NCBI RefSeq assembly: GCF_011045125.1
Contig: NZ_JAAKZF010000042.1
Location: forward strand, 1-48,801
Source of the DNA: Allomesorhizobium camelthorni
Lineage (GTDB): Bacteria; Pseudomonadota; Alphaproteobacteria; Rhizobiales; Rhizobiaceae
Length of the DNA: 48,801 nt
Direction of reading: 5' to 3'
Part shown: positions 1-7,421 of the stretch, in pieces
How the letters are laid out: every line of letters starts with the position of its first letter
Numbering within the stretch: position 1 is the stretch's first letter
Notes under the pieces: model-generated
Database searches by the model: none
What the model was told of the DNA's origin: nothing
The model's input: the letters and a program-made list of their open reading frames with translations, nothing else
Translations under genes and position numbers: made by a program

Positions 1-2
1 AG

Positions 3-173
3 ATTCGCCTACCTGGGCCAGCTATGGACGTATTCAATTGCGATCTGTCGTTCGCGCACACCCAAGTCCGCCAAGATCGACAAGCTGAGTTTTACGCAGC
101 GATTCGCAGCGACAATAGCCGGCTGGCATTCGAACGCTACTGCGCATCGATTGAACTGGGCAATGCAGGGTAA
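3..173 (+). CDS. 3' fragment of an unrecognised CDS (cut by window edge)
   Basis: A frame is open from the window edge to a TAA at 171-173, giving about 56 codons. It could begin upstream of the window or at the ATG at 24, which would give a 49-residue protein. The residues are ordinary and mixed (for example RQDRQAEFYAAIRSDN near the middle) and show no signal peptide or membrane segment. I do not recognise the family. It lies inside the integrative element that ends at the tRNA-Gly gene, so it is probably element cargo. An open frame of this size can occur by chance in GC-rich DNA. Confidence 0.35.
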   Translation: MRLPGPAMDVFNCDLSFAHTQVRQDRQAEFYAAIRSDNSRLAFERYCASIELGNAG

Positions 174-237
174 TTCTGGTCGCTGCAAATAGACGGCCCT
201 GGGCGGGTCTCATGCATCAAATGTGGAACGTGCCATC

Positions 238-576
238 ATGATGAGCAATTGGATACTCAAGAAGCTCGGTCTGCTCTCTGCGACGAATCCGCTTGAAAGC
301 AATATCCGCTACTGCAACTACGCCCGCGCCCACGGTCGCACCGCTGCCGAGCAATTCACTTACGACAAGAACGCCTTACGTTACCGACCCATGGGCCCAT
401 TCATGGATTGGAAGTTCGACCGCTGCGTTGAGTTCCTCAAGGAATACGCGATCAGTGCGGAAGGAATCGAGGACGCAATTGACGGCGGGTCGGTGATGAA
501 CATCGAAGCCTATATCCACGGCAACGAACGCTTTGACGCCTGGCTGACGAAATGGGTAGATGAGAGAACTAAATGA
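238..576 (+). CDS. Hypothetical protein, element cargo
   Basis: A protein of about 112 aa. ATG codons at 238 and 241 follow a weak GGAACG purine stretch at 225-230, and a GTG at 223 would add five residues. I do not recognise the family. The protein is soluble-looking, with acidic and aromatic residues (MDWKFDRCVEFLKEYA near the middle, FDAWLTKWVDE at the C-terminus) and no signal peptide. The opposite-strand frame here shows no better protein. It lies in the lower-GC DNA of the element that ends at tRNA-Gly and is probably cargo. Coding status is moderately likely from length and composition only. Confidence 0.5.
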   Translation: MMSNWILKKLGLLSATNPLESNIRYCNYARAHGRTAAEQFTYDKNALRYRPMGPFMDWKFDRCVEFLKEYAISAEGIEDAIDGGSVMNIEAYIHGNERFDAWLTKWVDERTK

Positions 577-713
577 CGGAGGGCCGACCGGATAGGGCGC
601 CAAACTGGTCCGGCTGCGATTTTCTGATTTCGTCTAAGATATTGTTTTAATTGCATAAATTAGTGGTGGTTGGGGAACCTGGATACGAACTATGACTAGC
701 GAAGTCGGAGTTC

Positions 714-741
714 GTGTCTGCCTCGATCAGAGGTCAGACAC
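714..741. repeat. Inverted repeat, 7+4 bp arms with one bulge
   Basis: GTGTCTG at 714-720 pairs with CAGACAC at 735-741, and CCTC at 721-724 pairs with GAGG at 730-733. A single T bulges at 734 and the loop is GATCA. No T-run follows on either strand, so it is not a standard terminator. It lies in the gene-free part of the element, about 350 bases upstream of the excisionase gene. It could be a protein-binding site or a structured RNA element. Confidence 0.45.
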
Positions 742-986
742 CGAATACCTCCCTCGTAGCACTAGATTCAACCAGACAGATCGTCGGTGTCGCGCACGAA
801 GGAAATCGCTTGGCTTTGCCGCTATTCCAACATTCAAAGTGTCGCCCTGGTTCCATCGCCCATAACCGCCATCCGCCTTCGAGGATGCAGTGAGCAGCAC
901 CGGTCGACATGGGATGGCCGCGGCTCCAACCAATGCTCACCGACAAATCCCGCTGAGAGGACATGCCCAGCGGTATATCTATATCT

Positions 987-1023
987 AGTCGATTTGGGTA
1001 TCGACTTGGCCTGGCCGGCCAAG
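987..1023. repeat. Two abutting inverted repeats upstream of xis-int
   Basis: AGTCGAT (987-993) pairs with ATCGACT (1000-1006) across a 6-nt loop. CTTGGCC (1005-1011) then pairs with GGCCAAG (1017-1023) across a 5-nt loop, sharing two bases with the first repeat. The second is followed by a T-rich stretch (TTTCTGTTT), so it could act as a weak terminator reading right. The pair ends about 65 bases before the excisionase start. It could therefore also be an operator or attenuator for the xis-int pair. Confidence 0.45.
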
Positions 1024-1064
1024 TTTCTGTTTCCTCACGCAGTCCGACGGGAGAACGCTATAAC

Positions 1065-1090
1065 GCAGAAAAAGGAGAACTCTGCATATG
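1065..1090 (+). promoter_or_regulatory. Shine-Dalgarno in a hairpin loop before xis1
   Basis: GCAGA at 1065-1069 is complementary to TCTGC at 1081-1085. The 11-nt loop between them contains the strong Shine-Dalgarno AAGGAG at 1072-1077, and the ATG at 1088 follows two bases after the stem. The stem is only 5 bp and could be chance. The second excisionase gene in this window (20652) shows the same arrangement with a 12-bp stem. Confidence 0.4.
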
Positions 1091-1399
1091 TTGACCCTCA
1101 ACTGCGAACTAATCCACGCCCTCCCGCCATCCTCCCGTCGCGGCTTCGACCGCAAGGAGGCCGCCAGTTATGTCGGCGTCAGTCCTACCCATTTTGACAA
1201 GCTAATTCGCCAGGGCATCATGCCGCCTCCGAACGAATTTTTGGGCCGAAAAGTCTGGGACGTGAGGGCGCTCGATCGCGTTCTTGACGCCAAGTCGGGG
1301 GTAAATAGGCTTGCTCCCGGAATACACCCTCCGGCCGACGAGAGCGATGATCTCGACCGAGAGCTTGCCGAATTCGGGGCGAAGCATGGTTACGCTTGA
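1088..1399 (+). CDS. Excisionase/AlpA-like DNA-binding protein (element 1)
   Basis: A 103-aa protein with a winged-helix/HTH core at about residues 18-58, containing RKEAASYVGVSPTHFDKLI and a WDVRALDRVL segment. That pattern is typical of small excisionase or AlpA-type regulators, which bind att-site DNA and bias recombination towards excision. The start has a strong AAGGAG 10 bases upstream. The stop overlaps the recombinase start by 14 bases, so the two are translationally coupled. It is homologous to the protein at 20652-20936 (shared GVSPT-x-FD-x2-hydrophobic2-R-x-G-x-MP-x-P, with hydrophobic and A-A pairs before it). The specific role as excisionase is inferred from size, fold and position. 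Confidence 0.72.
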   Translation: MLTLNCELIHALPPSSRRGFDRKEAASYVGVSPTHFDKLIRQGIMPPPNEFLGRKVWDVRALDRVLDAKSGVNRLAPGIHPPADESDDLDRELAEFGAKHGYA

Positions 1400-2411
1400 A
1401 CTTACGGGGCTGCACCGGGTCAAGGCCAATGGCCGGATCTACTGGTATGCCTGGCGAGGTGGCCCGCGGCTGGTCGGCGAGCCGGGCTCCATTGCATTCC
1501 TCGCCTCCTATAATGAGGCGATTGCTAATCGCCAAGCGCCGGACACCGGTCGCTTCCGATCGCTGGTCACGCTCTACAAGGCGAGCCCCGACTACAAGAA
1601 GCTGGCCGACTCGACGCGCCGCAATTGGGGGTCTTGGCTCGACCGCATCGCCGACCACTTCGGCGAGCTGCGCATCGCCCAGTTCGATCGACCCGAAAAG
1701 ATCAGGCCGATCATCCGGCAATGGCGCGCCAAGTATGCCGAGACGGCCCGGACGGCCGACTACGGCATGCAGGTGCTGTCGCGCGTGCTCTCATACGCTG
1801 TCGACCCGCTGGGCAAAATCACCTCGAACCCCTGCGAGGGCATTAAACACCTCTATAGCAGCGACAGGTCTGAGATCATTTGGACAGACGACGACATCGC
1901 GCGCCTGAAGAAGTCCTGCTCGACCGAAGTCTCCTACGTCGTCGATTTGGCCGCTCACACTGGCCTTCGCGTCGGCGATCTGCTGCGGCTGTCATGGTCG
2001 CATGTGGGCGAGGACGCCATTGTCCTTACTACCGGCAAAAGTCGGCACCAGCGCGAAGCGATCATTCCTCTTTATGATGAGCTTCGCGCAGTCCTGGAGC
2101 TGATACCGCGCCGCTCTCCGGTCGTCCTCACCAACACCAAGAAGCGCCCGTGGACAGTCAACGGGCTGAGCAGCTCGTTCAGTGACATTAAGAAACTTGC
2201 ATGGCCGAAAGGCCTGGATCTGCACTTCCACGATTTGCGCGGCACGGCCGCGACGAAGTTCTATCTCGCGAAACTTACAACACGTGAGATCGCCGAGATC
2301 ATGGCGTGGGAGGAGGACACCGTCGAGCGCATCATTCGCCGCTATGTCGGCCGTGGTGCAGCTATCAAGGAGCGCATCCGCCGACTCAATGAGGCCAGAC
2401 AGAGAACATAA
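1386..2411 (+). CDS. Tyrosine recombinase/phage integrase (element 1)
   Basis: A site-specific recombinase of about 341 aa. It has an N-terminal core-binding region (about residues 50-150) and a C-terminal catalytic domain with R195 (TGLRVGD), H282 and R285 (FHDLRG), W308 where many members have His, as in Cre, and nucleophile Y320 (RRYV). The start at 1386 lies inside the end of the excisionase gene. The gene ends 73 bases before the CCA end of tRNA-Gly(CCC), which is the expected place for an integrase that targets a tRNA 3' end. The element therefore extends left out of the window. The catalytic set is complete, so the enzyme may be active. Confidence 0.9.
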   Translation: MVTLELTGLHRVKANGRIYWYAWRGGPRLVGEPGSIAFLASYNEAIANRQAPDTGRFRSLVTLYKASPDYKKLADSTRRNWGSWLDRIADHFGELRIAQFDRPEKIRPIIRQWRAKYAETARTADYGMQVLSRVLSYAVDPLGKITSNPCEGIKHLYSSDRSEIIWTDDDIARLKKSCSTEVSYVVDLAAHTGLRVGDLLRLSWSHVGEDAIVLTTGKSRHQREAIIPLYDELRAVLELIPRRSPVVLTNTKKRPWTVNGLSSSFSDIKKLAWPKGLDLHFHDLRGTAATKFYLAKLTTREIAEIMAWEEDTVERIIRRYVGRGAAIKERIRRLNEARQRT

Positions 2412-2484
2412 CCTGTAAAACAGGCTGTAAAACCGCCCATTTGTAGCAAGCAGAAAATCGGGCTTAAACCCTTGTGGAGCAAGG

Positions 2485-2558
2485 TGGAGCGGGTAGCGGG
2501 AATCGAACCCGCGCGTTCAGCTTGGGAAGCTGACAGGCTGCCATTACATCATACCCGC
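2485..2558 (-). tRNA. tRNA-Gly (CCC anticodon)
   Basis: The reverse complement folds as a cloverleaf. The acceptor is GCGGGTA/TACCCGC with discriminator T and encoded CCA at 2485-2487. The anticodon stem TCAGC/GCTGA encloses loop TTCCCAA, giving anticodon CCC. The T-arm is CGCGGGTTCGATTCCCGCT-like. It reads GGG codons. Its 3' end faces the recombinase gene at 1386-2411, so it is the probable attachment site of element 1. The tRNA itself appears intact, as expected when integration regenerates it. Confidence 0.93.
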
Positions 2559-2676
2559 GCAGCCGCTCGAATATCACGCTCCCGTGCCGATCGGCAATCG
2601 CAAAGGTTGCCATTTTCCTTGAACACACGGCCGCGACTGCGTATGTCCCGCTGGCATTCAATCACGGGAGAATGAT

Positions 2677-2940
2677 TTGTCCGGACTTACGCGCTTCCTC
2701 GGCGACAGCCCGCTGCGGGTATTCCTGAAACTCCTCGTCGTCTCCTTTCTCGTCGGCATCGTGATGAGCACGTTCGGCTGGTCGCCATTCGACATCCTGG
2801 AAAGCATCCGGGATTTCTTCCTGCGCATGTGGTACATGGGCTTCGCGACCATCGACCGGTTCCTGGGCTACCTCCTGCTCGGCGCCGCTATCGTCGTCCC
2901 GGCTTTCATCCTGCTCCGGCTGTTCAGCTATCGCCGCTGA
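2677..2940 (+). CDS. Small inner-membrane protein (DUF6460-like)
   Basis: An 87-aa protein with two strong hydrophobic helices (about residues 16-36 and 63-82) joined by an amphipathic segment. It starts at a TTG preceded by GGGAG seven bases upstream. The N-terminal GDSPLRVFLKLLVVS and the GWSPFDIL segment resemble small Rhizobiales membrane proteins of the DUF6460 group, which I assign from memory and without a search. The function is unknown. Its last 17 bases overlap, tail to tail, the end of the deacetylase gene on the other strand. Confidence 0.7.
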   Translation: MSGLTRFLGDSPLRVFLKLLVVSFLVGIVMSTFGWSPFDILESIRDFFLRMWYMGFATIDRFLGYLLLGAAIVVPAFILLRLFSYRR

Positions 2941-3838
2941 ATTCGGCGGCGACCTCGAACAATATGGCGTGGCGGGCCGCAAGTGCGGCGATATCGCGTG
3001 AATAGCCGCCGCCGATGACGCCGCAGACCGGAATTCCGCGTTCCCTGAAATGGCTGATCGCCATTCTGTCGCGGGCGCGCAGTCCCTCGTCTGATAGCGC
3101 AAGCCGCCCTAGACGGTCGTCGGCATGCGGATCGACGCCGGCATTGTAGAAGATGATGTCCCAGGCTGCCCGCCCGGAAAGCACCGGCAGGATATCGCCG
3201 AGCTTCTCCAGATAAGCGTCGTCGCTCGTGCCGTCCGGCAGGGCAATGTCCAGGTCGGAGGCGATCTTGAGGGCCGGGTAGTTGCGTTCGCCATGCATGG
3301 AAAAGGTGAAGGCGCGCGGTTCGTTTTTCAGGATGTCCGCCGTGCCGTCGCCCTGGTGCACGTCGAGATCGACGATCAGGATCTTCGCAGCCAGCCCCTC
3401 GGCGATCAGCACGAGGGCCGCGACCGCCACATCGTTGAAGGTGCAAAAGCCCGCGCCATGCGCATATCTGGCATGATGGCTTCCGCCGGCAGTGTTGCAA
3501 GCGATCCCGTTCGCTAGCGCCAAACGCGCCGCCAGTATCGTTCCGCCGGCCGCAAGTTGCGCGCGACGCGAGACACGCTCTCCGATCGGAAAACCGATCT
3601 CGCGTTCGATCTTCGGCGGAACGGCGCAGGCGATCACCTGGTCGACATAGACGGGATCATGCGCGAGCTTCAGCCAGCCGGGCTCGGCAGGAGCAGGCTG
3701 GTGCAGGTTCGACTGAGTGACAAGGCCGCGCGCTGCGAGTCGCTCCATGAGCGCGCTGTATTTGCCCATCGGAAACCTGTGGTCCGCAGCAAAACCGGCG
3801 TCATAGCCGGGGTGATGGACGATCGGGAGCGCGGCCAC
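2924..3838 (-). CDS. Histone-deacetylase-family protein (zinc hydrolase)
   Basis: A protein of about 304 aa from a GTG at 3838, two bases after the upstream gene's stop. A longer reading to 3964 would run back through the MmcQ gene and is rejected. Motifs of the arginase/deacetylase fold are present: GGSHHA with GFCTFND, VDLDVHQGDGT (zinc ligands Asp and His), an AGVDPHADDRLG loop and the C-terminal GGGYS tyrosine. Bacterial members are acetoin-utilisation/acetylpolyamine amidohydrolase-like enzymes that remove acetyl groups from small amides or proteins. The substrate is not determinable here. It is third in a tight minus-strand operon after a CDP-alcohol transferase and an MmcQ protein. Confidence 0.88.
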   Translation of the reverse strand: MAALPIVHHPGYDAGFAADHRFPMGKYSALMERLAARGLVTQSNLHQPAPAEPGWLKLAHDPVYVDQVIACAVPPKIEREIGFPIGERVSRRAQLAAGGTILAARLALANGIACNTAGGSHHARYAHGAGFCTFNDVAVAALVLIAEGLAAKILIVDLDVHQGDGTADILKNEPRAFTFSMHGERNYPALKIASDLDIALPDGTSDDAYLEKLGDILPVLSGRAAWDIIFYNAGVDPHADDRLGRLALSDEGLRARDRMAISHFRERGIPVCGVIGGGYSRDIAALAARHAILFEVAAEFSGDS

Positions 3839-3840
3839 TT

Positions 3841-4173
3841 CTACGGTTGAGCCTTCGCCAGTTTCTTCGGCGCTATCGATTTCCAGGCGAATGACATGGC
3901 ATGGCGAACGGTCTCCGCGTCGGCCCGATCGAGCATGATCTGCGTCCAGCCTTTCAGGCCCCACGAGCCCTTGATCGGCACAAAAATGCCGCGTCCGGTC
4001 TCTTTGAGAAGCTGCTGCTCGTCGGGCGAAAGCTTCAGCACGGCCCGGCCGTCGCTTTCGCGCAGCGTGGCAAAGATCTTCTTGCCGACACGGAAATCCC
4101 CAGTATCGAAATGGCTGTCTTCGACCGCTTGCGGAAAGCTCAGCGCCAGCGCTCGAAACTCGTCCGCCGTCAT
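3841..4173 (-). CDS. MmcQ/YjbR family protein
   Basis: A 110-aa protein of the MmcQ/YjbR fold. It begins [14 protein letters not shown] and carries the family's VGKKIFATL strand, LKLSPDEQ and the WGLKGWTQI segment. The fold resembles double-wing DNA-binding proteins, but the cellular role is unknown. The start overlaps the end of the upstream CDP-alcohol transferase gene by four bases (ATGA), so the pair is translationally coupled. The deacetylase start follows two bases after the stop. Confidence 0.85.
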   Translation of the reverse strand: MTADEFRALALSFPQAVEDSHFDTGDFRVGKKIFATLRESDGRAVLKLSPDEQQLLKETGRGIFVPIKGSWGLKGWTQIMLDRADAETVRHAMSFAWKSIAPKKLAKAQP

Positions 4174-4784
4174 GCGGGTCCTCCGAACGTCCGCCAGGCC
4201 AGCACGATCCTCGACAGAGCGGTGTAGAACGTCAAGGCCGCGAAAGCGTAGGCCAGCGGCGGGAACCAGTCCGGGAACATGCAGAAGGCTACGAAGACCG
4301 CGATGGTTTCGCTGGCTTCGGCCAGGCCGGTGGTGAAGAAGAGCGATTTCGCACCGCGAGCATCGGTCGCCAGCTTCCGCCTCTCAGCCATGATCGCATA
4401 GGCGAGAAAACTCGACCCGTTGACGTAGAAGGAGAACACCAGCACCGAGCCCGCAATGGCATTGGCTGCCGGGTCGGCCAGCACGAAGCCGACGGGAATG
4501 GCGCCATAGAAGACGAAATCGAGCACGATATCGAGGTAGCCACCGAGATCGGTCCTGCCGTTGACCTTCGCGACCGCGCCGTCGAGCCCGTCGCCGAGGC
4601 GGCTGGCGAGCAGCAGGACGAGGCCGAGCCAGAACTGGCCGAACGCGATCGCCAGCGCGCCAGCCAAGCCGACAACGCAGGCCGCGACTGTGATGGCATT
4701 AGCCGAAACGCCGGCCCTCGCCATTTGCGCGCCAAGGCCGTCGAGCGGCGGATCGAGGCGCCTGCGCGCCCAACCATCGAGCAT
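4170..4784 (-). CDS. CDP-alcohol phosphatidyltransferase family membrane protein
   Basis: A 204-aa integral membrane protein with about five or six hydrophobic helices. The CDP-alcohol signature lies at about residues 64-86: D-G-L-D-G-x2-A-K, then a G and two Asp spaced by three residues (YLDIVLD). These enzymes move a phospho-alcohol from CDP-linked donors such as CDP-diacylglycerol onto an acceptor alcohol in the inner membrane. The usual Ala-Arg of the motif is Ala-Lys here, and the spacing to the next Gly is one residue short, so the substrate may differ from standard PgsA or PssA. It is the first gene of the three-gene minus-strand operon. Confidence 0.85.
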   Translation of the reverse strand: MLDGWARRRLDPPLDGLGAQMARAGVSANAITVAACVVGLAGALAIAFGQFWLGLVLLLASRLGDGLDGAVAKVNGRTDLGGYLDIVLDFVFYGAIPVGFVLADPAANAIAGSVLVFSFYVNGSSFLAYAIMAERRKLATDARGAKSLFFTTGLAEASETIAVFVAFCMFPDWFPPLAYAFAALTFYTALSRIVLAWRTFGGPA

Positions 4785-4882
4785 TCCCTTGCCTCCCGAG
4801 CCTGTCGCAACATCCGCAGTAAACGAAAAATCCAGTCAAGCGGAAATCACAATCCGGTTTGCGACGGCCAAATGAGGTTGAC

Positions 4883-4901
4883 CTGCCGGCCTGGCCGGCA
4901 G
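4883..4901 (+). repeat. Perfect hairpin in the apaG leader
   Basis: CTGCCGGCC (4883-4891) and GGCCGGCAG (4893-4901) form a perfect inverted repeat around one central T, which folds as a 7-bp stem with a 5-nt loop. A pyrimidine-rich stretch (TTCTTTCTCTT) and the apaG Shine-Dalgarno AAGGAG follow. It could be a leader hairpin or a weak terminator. A TTGACC at 4878 overlaps its left edge and could be a -35 box. Confidence 0.5.
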
Positions 4902-4928
4902 ATTCTTTCTCTTGAAGGAGTGCGTGGA

Positions 4929-5318
4929 ATGTACAGTGCTGTCACGCGCGACATCGAGGTGAATGTTGAGCCGTTCTACCTCGAGGACCAATCCGATCCC
5001 TCGCAGAACCGCTATGTCTGGGCTTATCGGGTGACAATCGCCAACCACTCGGACGAGTTCGTGCAGCTCCTCTCGCGCTACTGGCGCATCACGGATGGCG
5101 CCGGCCGTGTCGAGGAGGTGCGTGGCCCCGGCGTGGTCGGCGAGCAGCCGGGGCTCAATCCCGGCGACAGCTACCAATACCAGTCCGGCTGCCCGCTTTC
5201 GACGCCATCCGGCATCATGGTCGGCCGCTACACGATGCGAAACCGCAGGGACGAAATGTTCGAGGTCGAGATTCCGGCGTTTTCACTGGACCTGCCGGGC
5301 AAGCGGCGGGTGAACTGA
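4929..5318 (+). CDS. apaG: ApaG protein (Co2+/Mg2+ efflux-associated)
   Basis: A 129-aa beta-sandwich protein matching ApaG along its length: [71 protein letters not shown] and GIMVGRYTM. The start is the ATG at 4929 with AAGGAG eight bases upstream. ApaG loss in enteric bacteria affects Co2+ resistance and Mg2+ efflux, and the fold is the fibronectin-like DUF525. The molecular role is still loosely defined. It converges on hslO, which is its usual neighbour in rhizobial relatives as I remember the gene order. Confidence 0.95.
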   Translation: MYSAVTRDIEVNVEPFYLEDQSDPSQNRYVWAYRVTIANHSDEFVQLLSRYWRITDGAGRVEEVRGPGVVGEQPGLNPGDSYQYQSGCPLSTPSGIMVGRYTMRNRRDEMFEVEIPAFSLDLPGKRRVN

Positions 5319-5336
5319 CGGGCTGGTTGGGCGGCT

Positions 5337-5362
5337 ATCCCTCCCCGCGATAAGGAAGGGAT
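5337..5362. terminator. Weak hairpin between convergent apaG and hslO
   Basis: ATCCCT at 5337-5342 pairs with AGGGAT at 5357-5362 with further partial pairing inside (CCCC against GG/AA). It lies between two converging genes, where a bidirectional terminator is expected. There is no T-run, so this is a weak call from position. Confidence 0.3.
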
Positions 5363-5371
5363 TCCCGGAGT

Positions 5372-6373
5372 TCAGGCTGACCTGGCTTCCGCCGAAAACT
5401 CGGCGGGCTTGAACTCGTAGGCCTTCGAGCAGAACTCGCAATTGACCCGAATGACGCCATCCTCGGTGCTTTCCTCGATCTCCTCGGCCGAAAACCCTTC
5501 GAGGATGCCGCGGATCTTGGTGCGCGAGCAGGAGCACTCATCCTCGACATGTGTTCCCTCGAAGACGCGCACGCCGTGCTCGTTGAACAGCCGGTAGAGC
5601 AGCCTTTCCGAGCCGACCGACGGGTCGAGAAGCTCGTTGTGCTCGACCGTCGCCATGAGCGCCACCAACTCGCGCCAGGAATTGTCGGCGACTTCGTGCG
5701 GCGGCTGGCCGGGATCGCCATCGCCGCCATGCAGGTCGGGCATGCGCAGGCGTTCCTGCGCCTTGGGCAGAAACTGCGCAAGCAGGCCGCCGGCACGCCA
5801 ATGCTCGCGGCTGCCACCAGCGGCGGGCAGCACGAGTTTGCCGACCGAAAGCCGGATGTCGGTCGGGATCTGTTCGGACTGGCGGAAATAGGTCTTGGCC
5901 GCCTCCTCGAGTGTCTCACCGTCGAGCGCGACGATGCCCTGGTAGCGCTGCATGTCAGCGCCCTGGTCGATGGTGAGCGCAAGGACGCCGTTGCCAAGCA
6001 GCTTTTCAGGCGCGGCTTCGCCCGCCTCGACAGCAGCAGCCAAGCGGTCCGCATCGAAGCGCGCATAGGCGCGCAGCGATTTCGGCGTCGAGAAATCGGC
6101 CACCAGCATGTCGACCGGTCCGTCGGTGCGGGTCTGCAGGATGAACTTGCCCTCGAATTTCAGCGACGTGCCGAGCAGCACCGCCACCAGCGCCGCCTCC
6201 GCCAGGAGCCGGGCGACCGGCTCGGGATAGTCGTGGCGGGCGAGAATCTGGTCGAGCAGCGGCCCGAGCTGCACCATGCGCCCGCGTACGTCGAGCGCGC
6301 CGACCTCGAACGGCACGACATTGTCGTCGCCGGCAAAGCCGAATTCACCAAGCTTGCGTTCCCTGTCGACCAA
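5372..6373 (-). CDS. hslO: Hsp33 redox-regulated holdase chaperone
   Basis: A protein of about 333 aa. Hsp33 is a cytoplasmic chaperone that is activated by oxidation and unfolding and binds unfolding proteins during oxidative heat stress. The redox switch is visible near the C-terminus as a CSC pair (DECSCSR) and a CEFC pair about 31 residues later, the four zinc cysteines. The N-terminal core has DVRGRMVQLG, ARHDYPEPVARLLAEA and TIDQG. No ATG fits the N-terminus. A TTG at 6373 with AAGGA nine bases upstream gives the usual family length, while another TTG at 6436 would add 21 residues. It lies downstream of argD-argF on the same strand. Confidence 0.94.
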   Translation of the reverse strand: MVDRERKLGEFGFAGDDNVVPFEVGALDVRGRMVQLGPLLDQILARHDYPEPVARLLAEAALVAVLLGTSLKFEGKFILQTRTDGPVDMLVADFSTPKSLRAYARFDADRLAAAVEAGEAAPEKLLGNGVLALTIDQGADMQRYQGIVALDGETLEEAAKTYFRQSEQIPTDIRLSVGKLVLPAAGGSREHWRAGGLLAQFLPKAQERLRMPDLHGGDGDPGQPPHEVADNSWRELVALMATVEHNELLDPSVGSERLLYRLFNEHGVRVFEGTHVEDECSCSRTKIRGILEGFSAEEIEESTEDGVIRVNCEFCSKAYEFKPAEFSAEARSA

Positions 6374-6486
6374 CTGACCAAATCCTTCAATGCTTCTGGC
6401 GAGCGAACGGTATCGCGCCGGAAAAGCCGCTTTCAAACGTTAAGTGAGGTGTGATGGCGCGCAAATAGGCGCTCAGCCGGCCCGAT

Positions 6487-7404
6487 TCAAGCGCCCAGGC
6501 ACCAGGCCAGCACCGCCTTCTGGGCGTGCAGCCGGTTTTCGGCCTCGTCGAACACCACCGAATTCGGCCCGTCGATCACCTCGTCGGTGACCTCCTCGCC
6601 GCGATGGGCGGGCAGGCAATGCATGAACAGCGCGTCGGGCTTGGCATGCTTCATCAGCGCCGCATTGACCTGATAAGGCATGAAGACGTTGTGGCCGCGA
6701 GCGCGGTGCTCCTGGCCCATCGAGACCCAGCAATCGGTGACGACGCAGTCGGCGCCGTCGACGGCCTCAGGTGCGGACGCGGCGAACGTCGCCGAGCCGC
6801 CATTCCGCCTCGCCCAGTCGACATATTTCTGCTCGGGCGCCGAGCCTTCCGGAACCGCGATATTGAGTTTGAAGCTGAAGCGGGCCGAGGCCTCGAGCAG
6901 CGAATGAAGCACGTTATTGCCGTCGCCGACCCAGGCGAAGGTCTTGCCCACGACGCTGCCGCGATGCTCCTCGAAGGTCATGATGTCGGCCATGAGCTGG
7001 CACGGGTGGGTTTCGTCGGTGAGGCCGTTTATCACCGGCACCTCGGCGTTTTGGGTCAGCTCCAGCAGGCGCTCGTGCGAGGTAGTGCGGATCATGATCG
7101 CGTCGACGTACCGCGACAGCACCTTGGCGGTATCGGCGATGGTCTCGGAGCGGCCGAGTTGCATTTCGGCCCCGGTCAGCATGATAGTCTCGCCGCCCAG
7201 TTGGCGCATGCCGACATCAAAGGAAACCCGCGTCCTCGTCGACGGTTTGTCGAAGATCATCGCCAGCACTTTGCCTTCCAGCGGGCGCGAGCGCTTGCCG
7301 GCCTTCAGCCGCGCCTTGCGGCGGGCTGCGTCGCCCAGCATGCCGCGCAATTCCGCTGCCGGAACGGCGGAAAGATCGGTGAAATGGCGAATAGCGCTGG
7401 TCAT
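6487..7404 (-). CDS. argF: Ornithine carbamoyltransferase
   Basis: 305 aa. It catalyses carbamoyl phosphate + ornithine to citrulline + phosphate, the sixth step of arginine synthesis, in the cytoplasm. It carries the carbamoyl-phosphate loop STRTR, the HPCQ motif ([10 protein letters not shown]), the ornithine-side DxxxSMG ([10 protein letters not shown]) and the HCLPAHRG motif. The ATG at 7404 has GGAG seven bases upstream, and the longer reading frame upstream overlaps argD and is rejected. The gap to argD is 17 bases, so the two are one operon, with hslO probably downstream in the same transcript. Confidence 0.96.
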   Translation of the reverse strand: MTSAIRHFTDLSAVPAAELRGMLGDAARRKARLKAGKRSRPLEGKVLAMIFDKPSTRTRVSFDVGMRQLGGETIMLTGAEMQLGRSETIADTAKVLSRYVDAIMIRTTSHERLLELTQNAEVPVINGLTDETHPCQLMADIMTFEEHRGSVVGKTFAWVGDGNNVLHSLLEASARFSFKLNIAVPEGSAPEQKYVDWARRNGGSATFAASAPEAVDGADCVVTDCWVSMGQEHRARGHNVFMPYQVNAALMKHAKPDALFMHCLPAHRGEEVTDEVIDGPNSVVFDEAENRLHAQKAVLAWCLGA

Positions 7405-7421
7405 GTCGAAACTCCAGGCGG

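Larger units (their letters stand above)
577..1064. other. Non-coding stretch upstream of the excisionase gene
   Basis: About 490 bases without a convincing gene. An open frame at 787-1197 has low-complexity, unprotein-like residues and runs out of frame through the real gene that follows, so it is rejected. The stretch holds an AT-rich part at 630-670 and three inverted repeats, listed separately at 714-741 and 987-1023. In an element of this type the region could carry recombinase arm sites or operators, but that is inference from position. Confidence 0.5.

Noticed and set aside
787-1197. 136-residue open frame on the plus strand
   Set aside because: Residue composition is unlike a protein and its end overlaps the excisionase gene out of frame. 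No ribosome-binding site fits.
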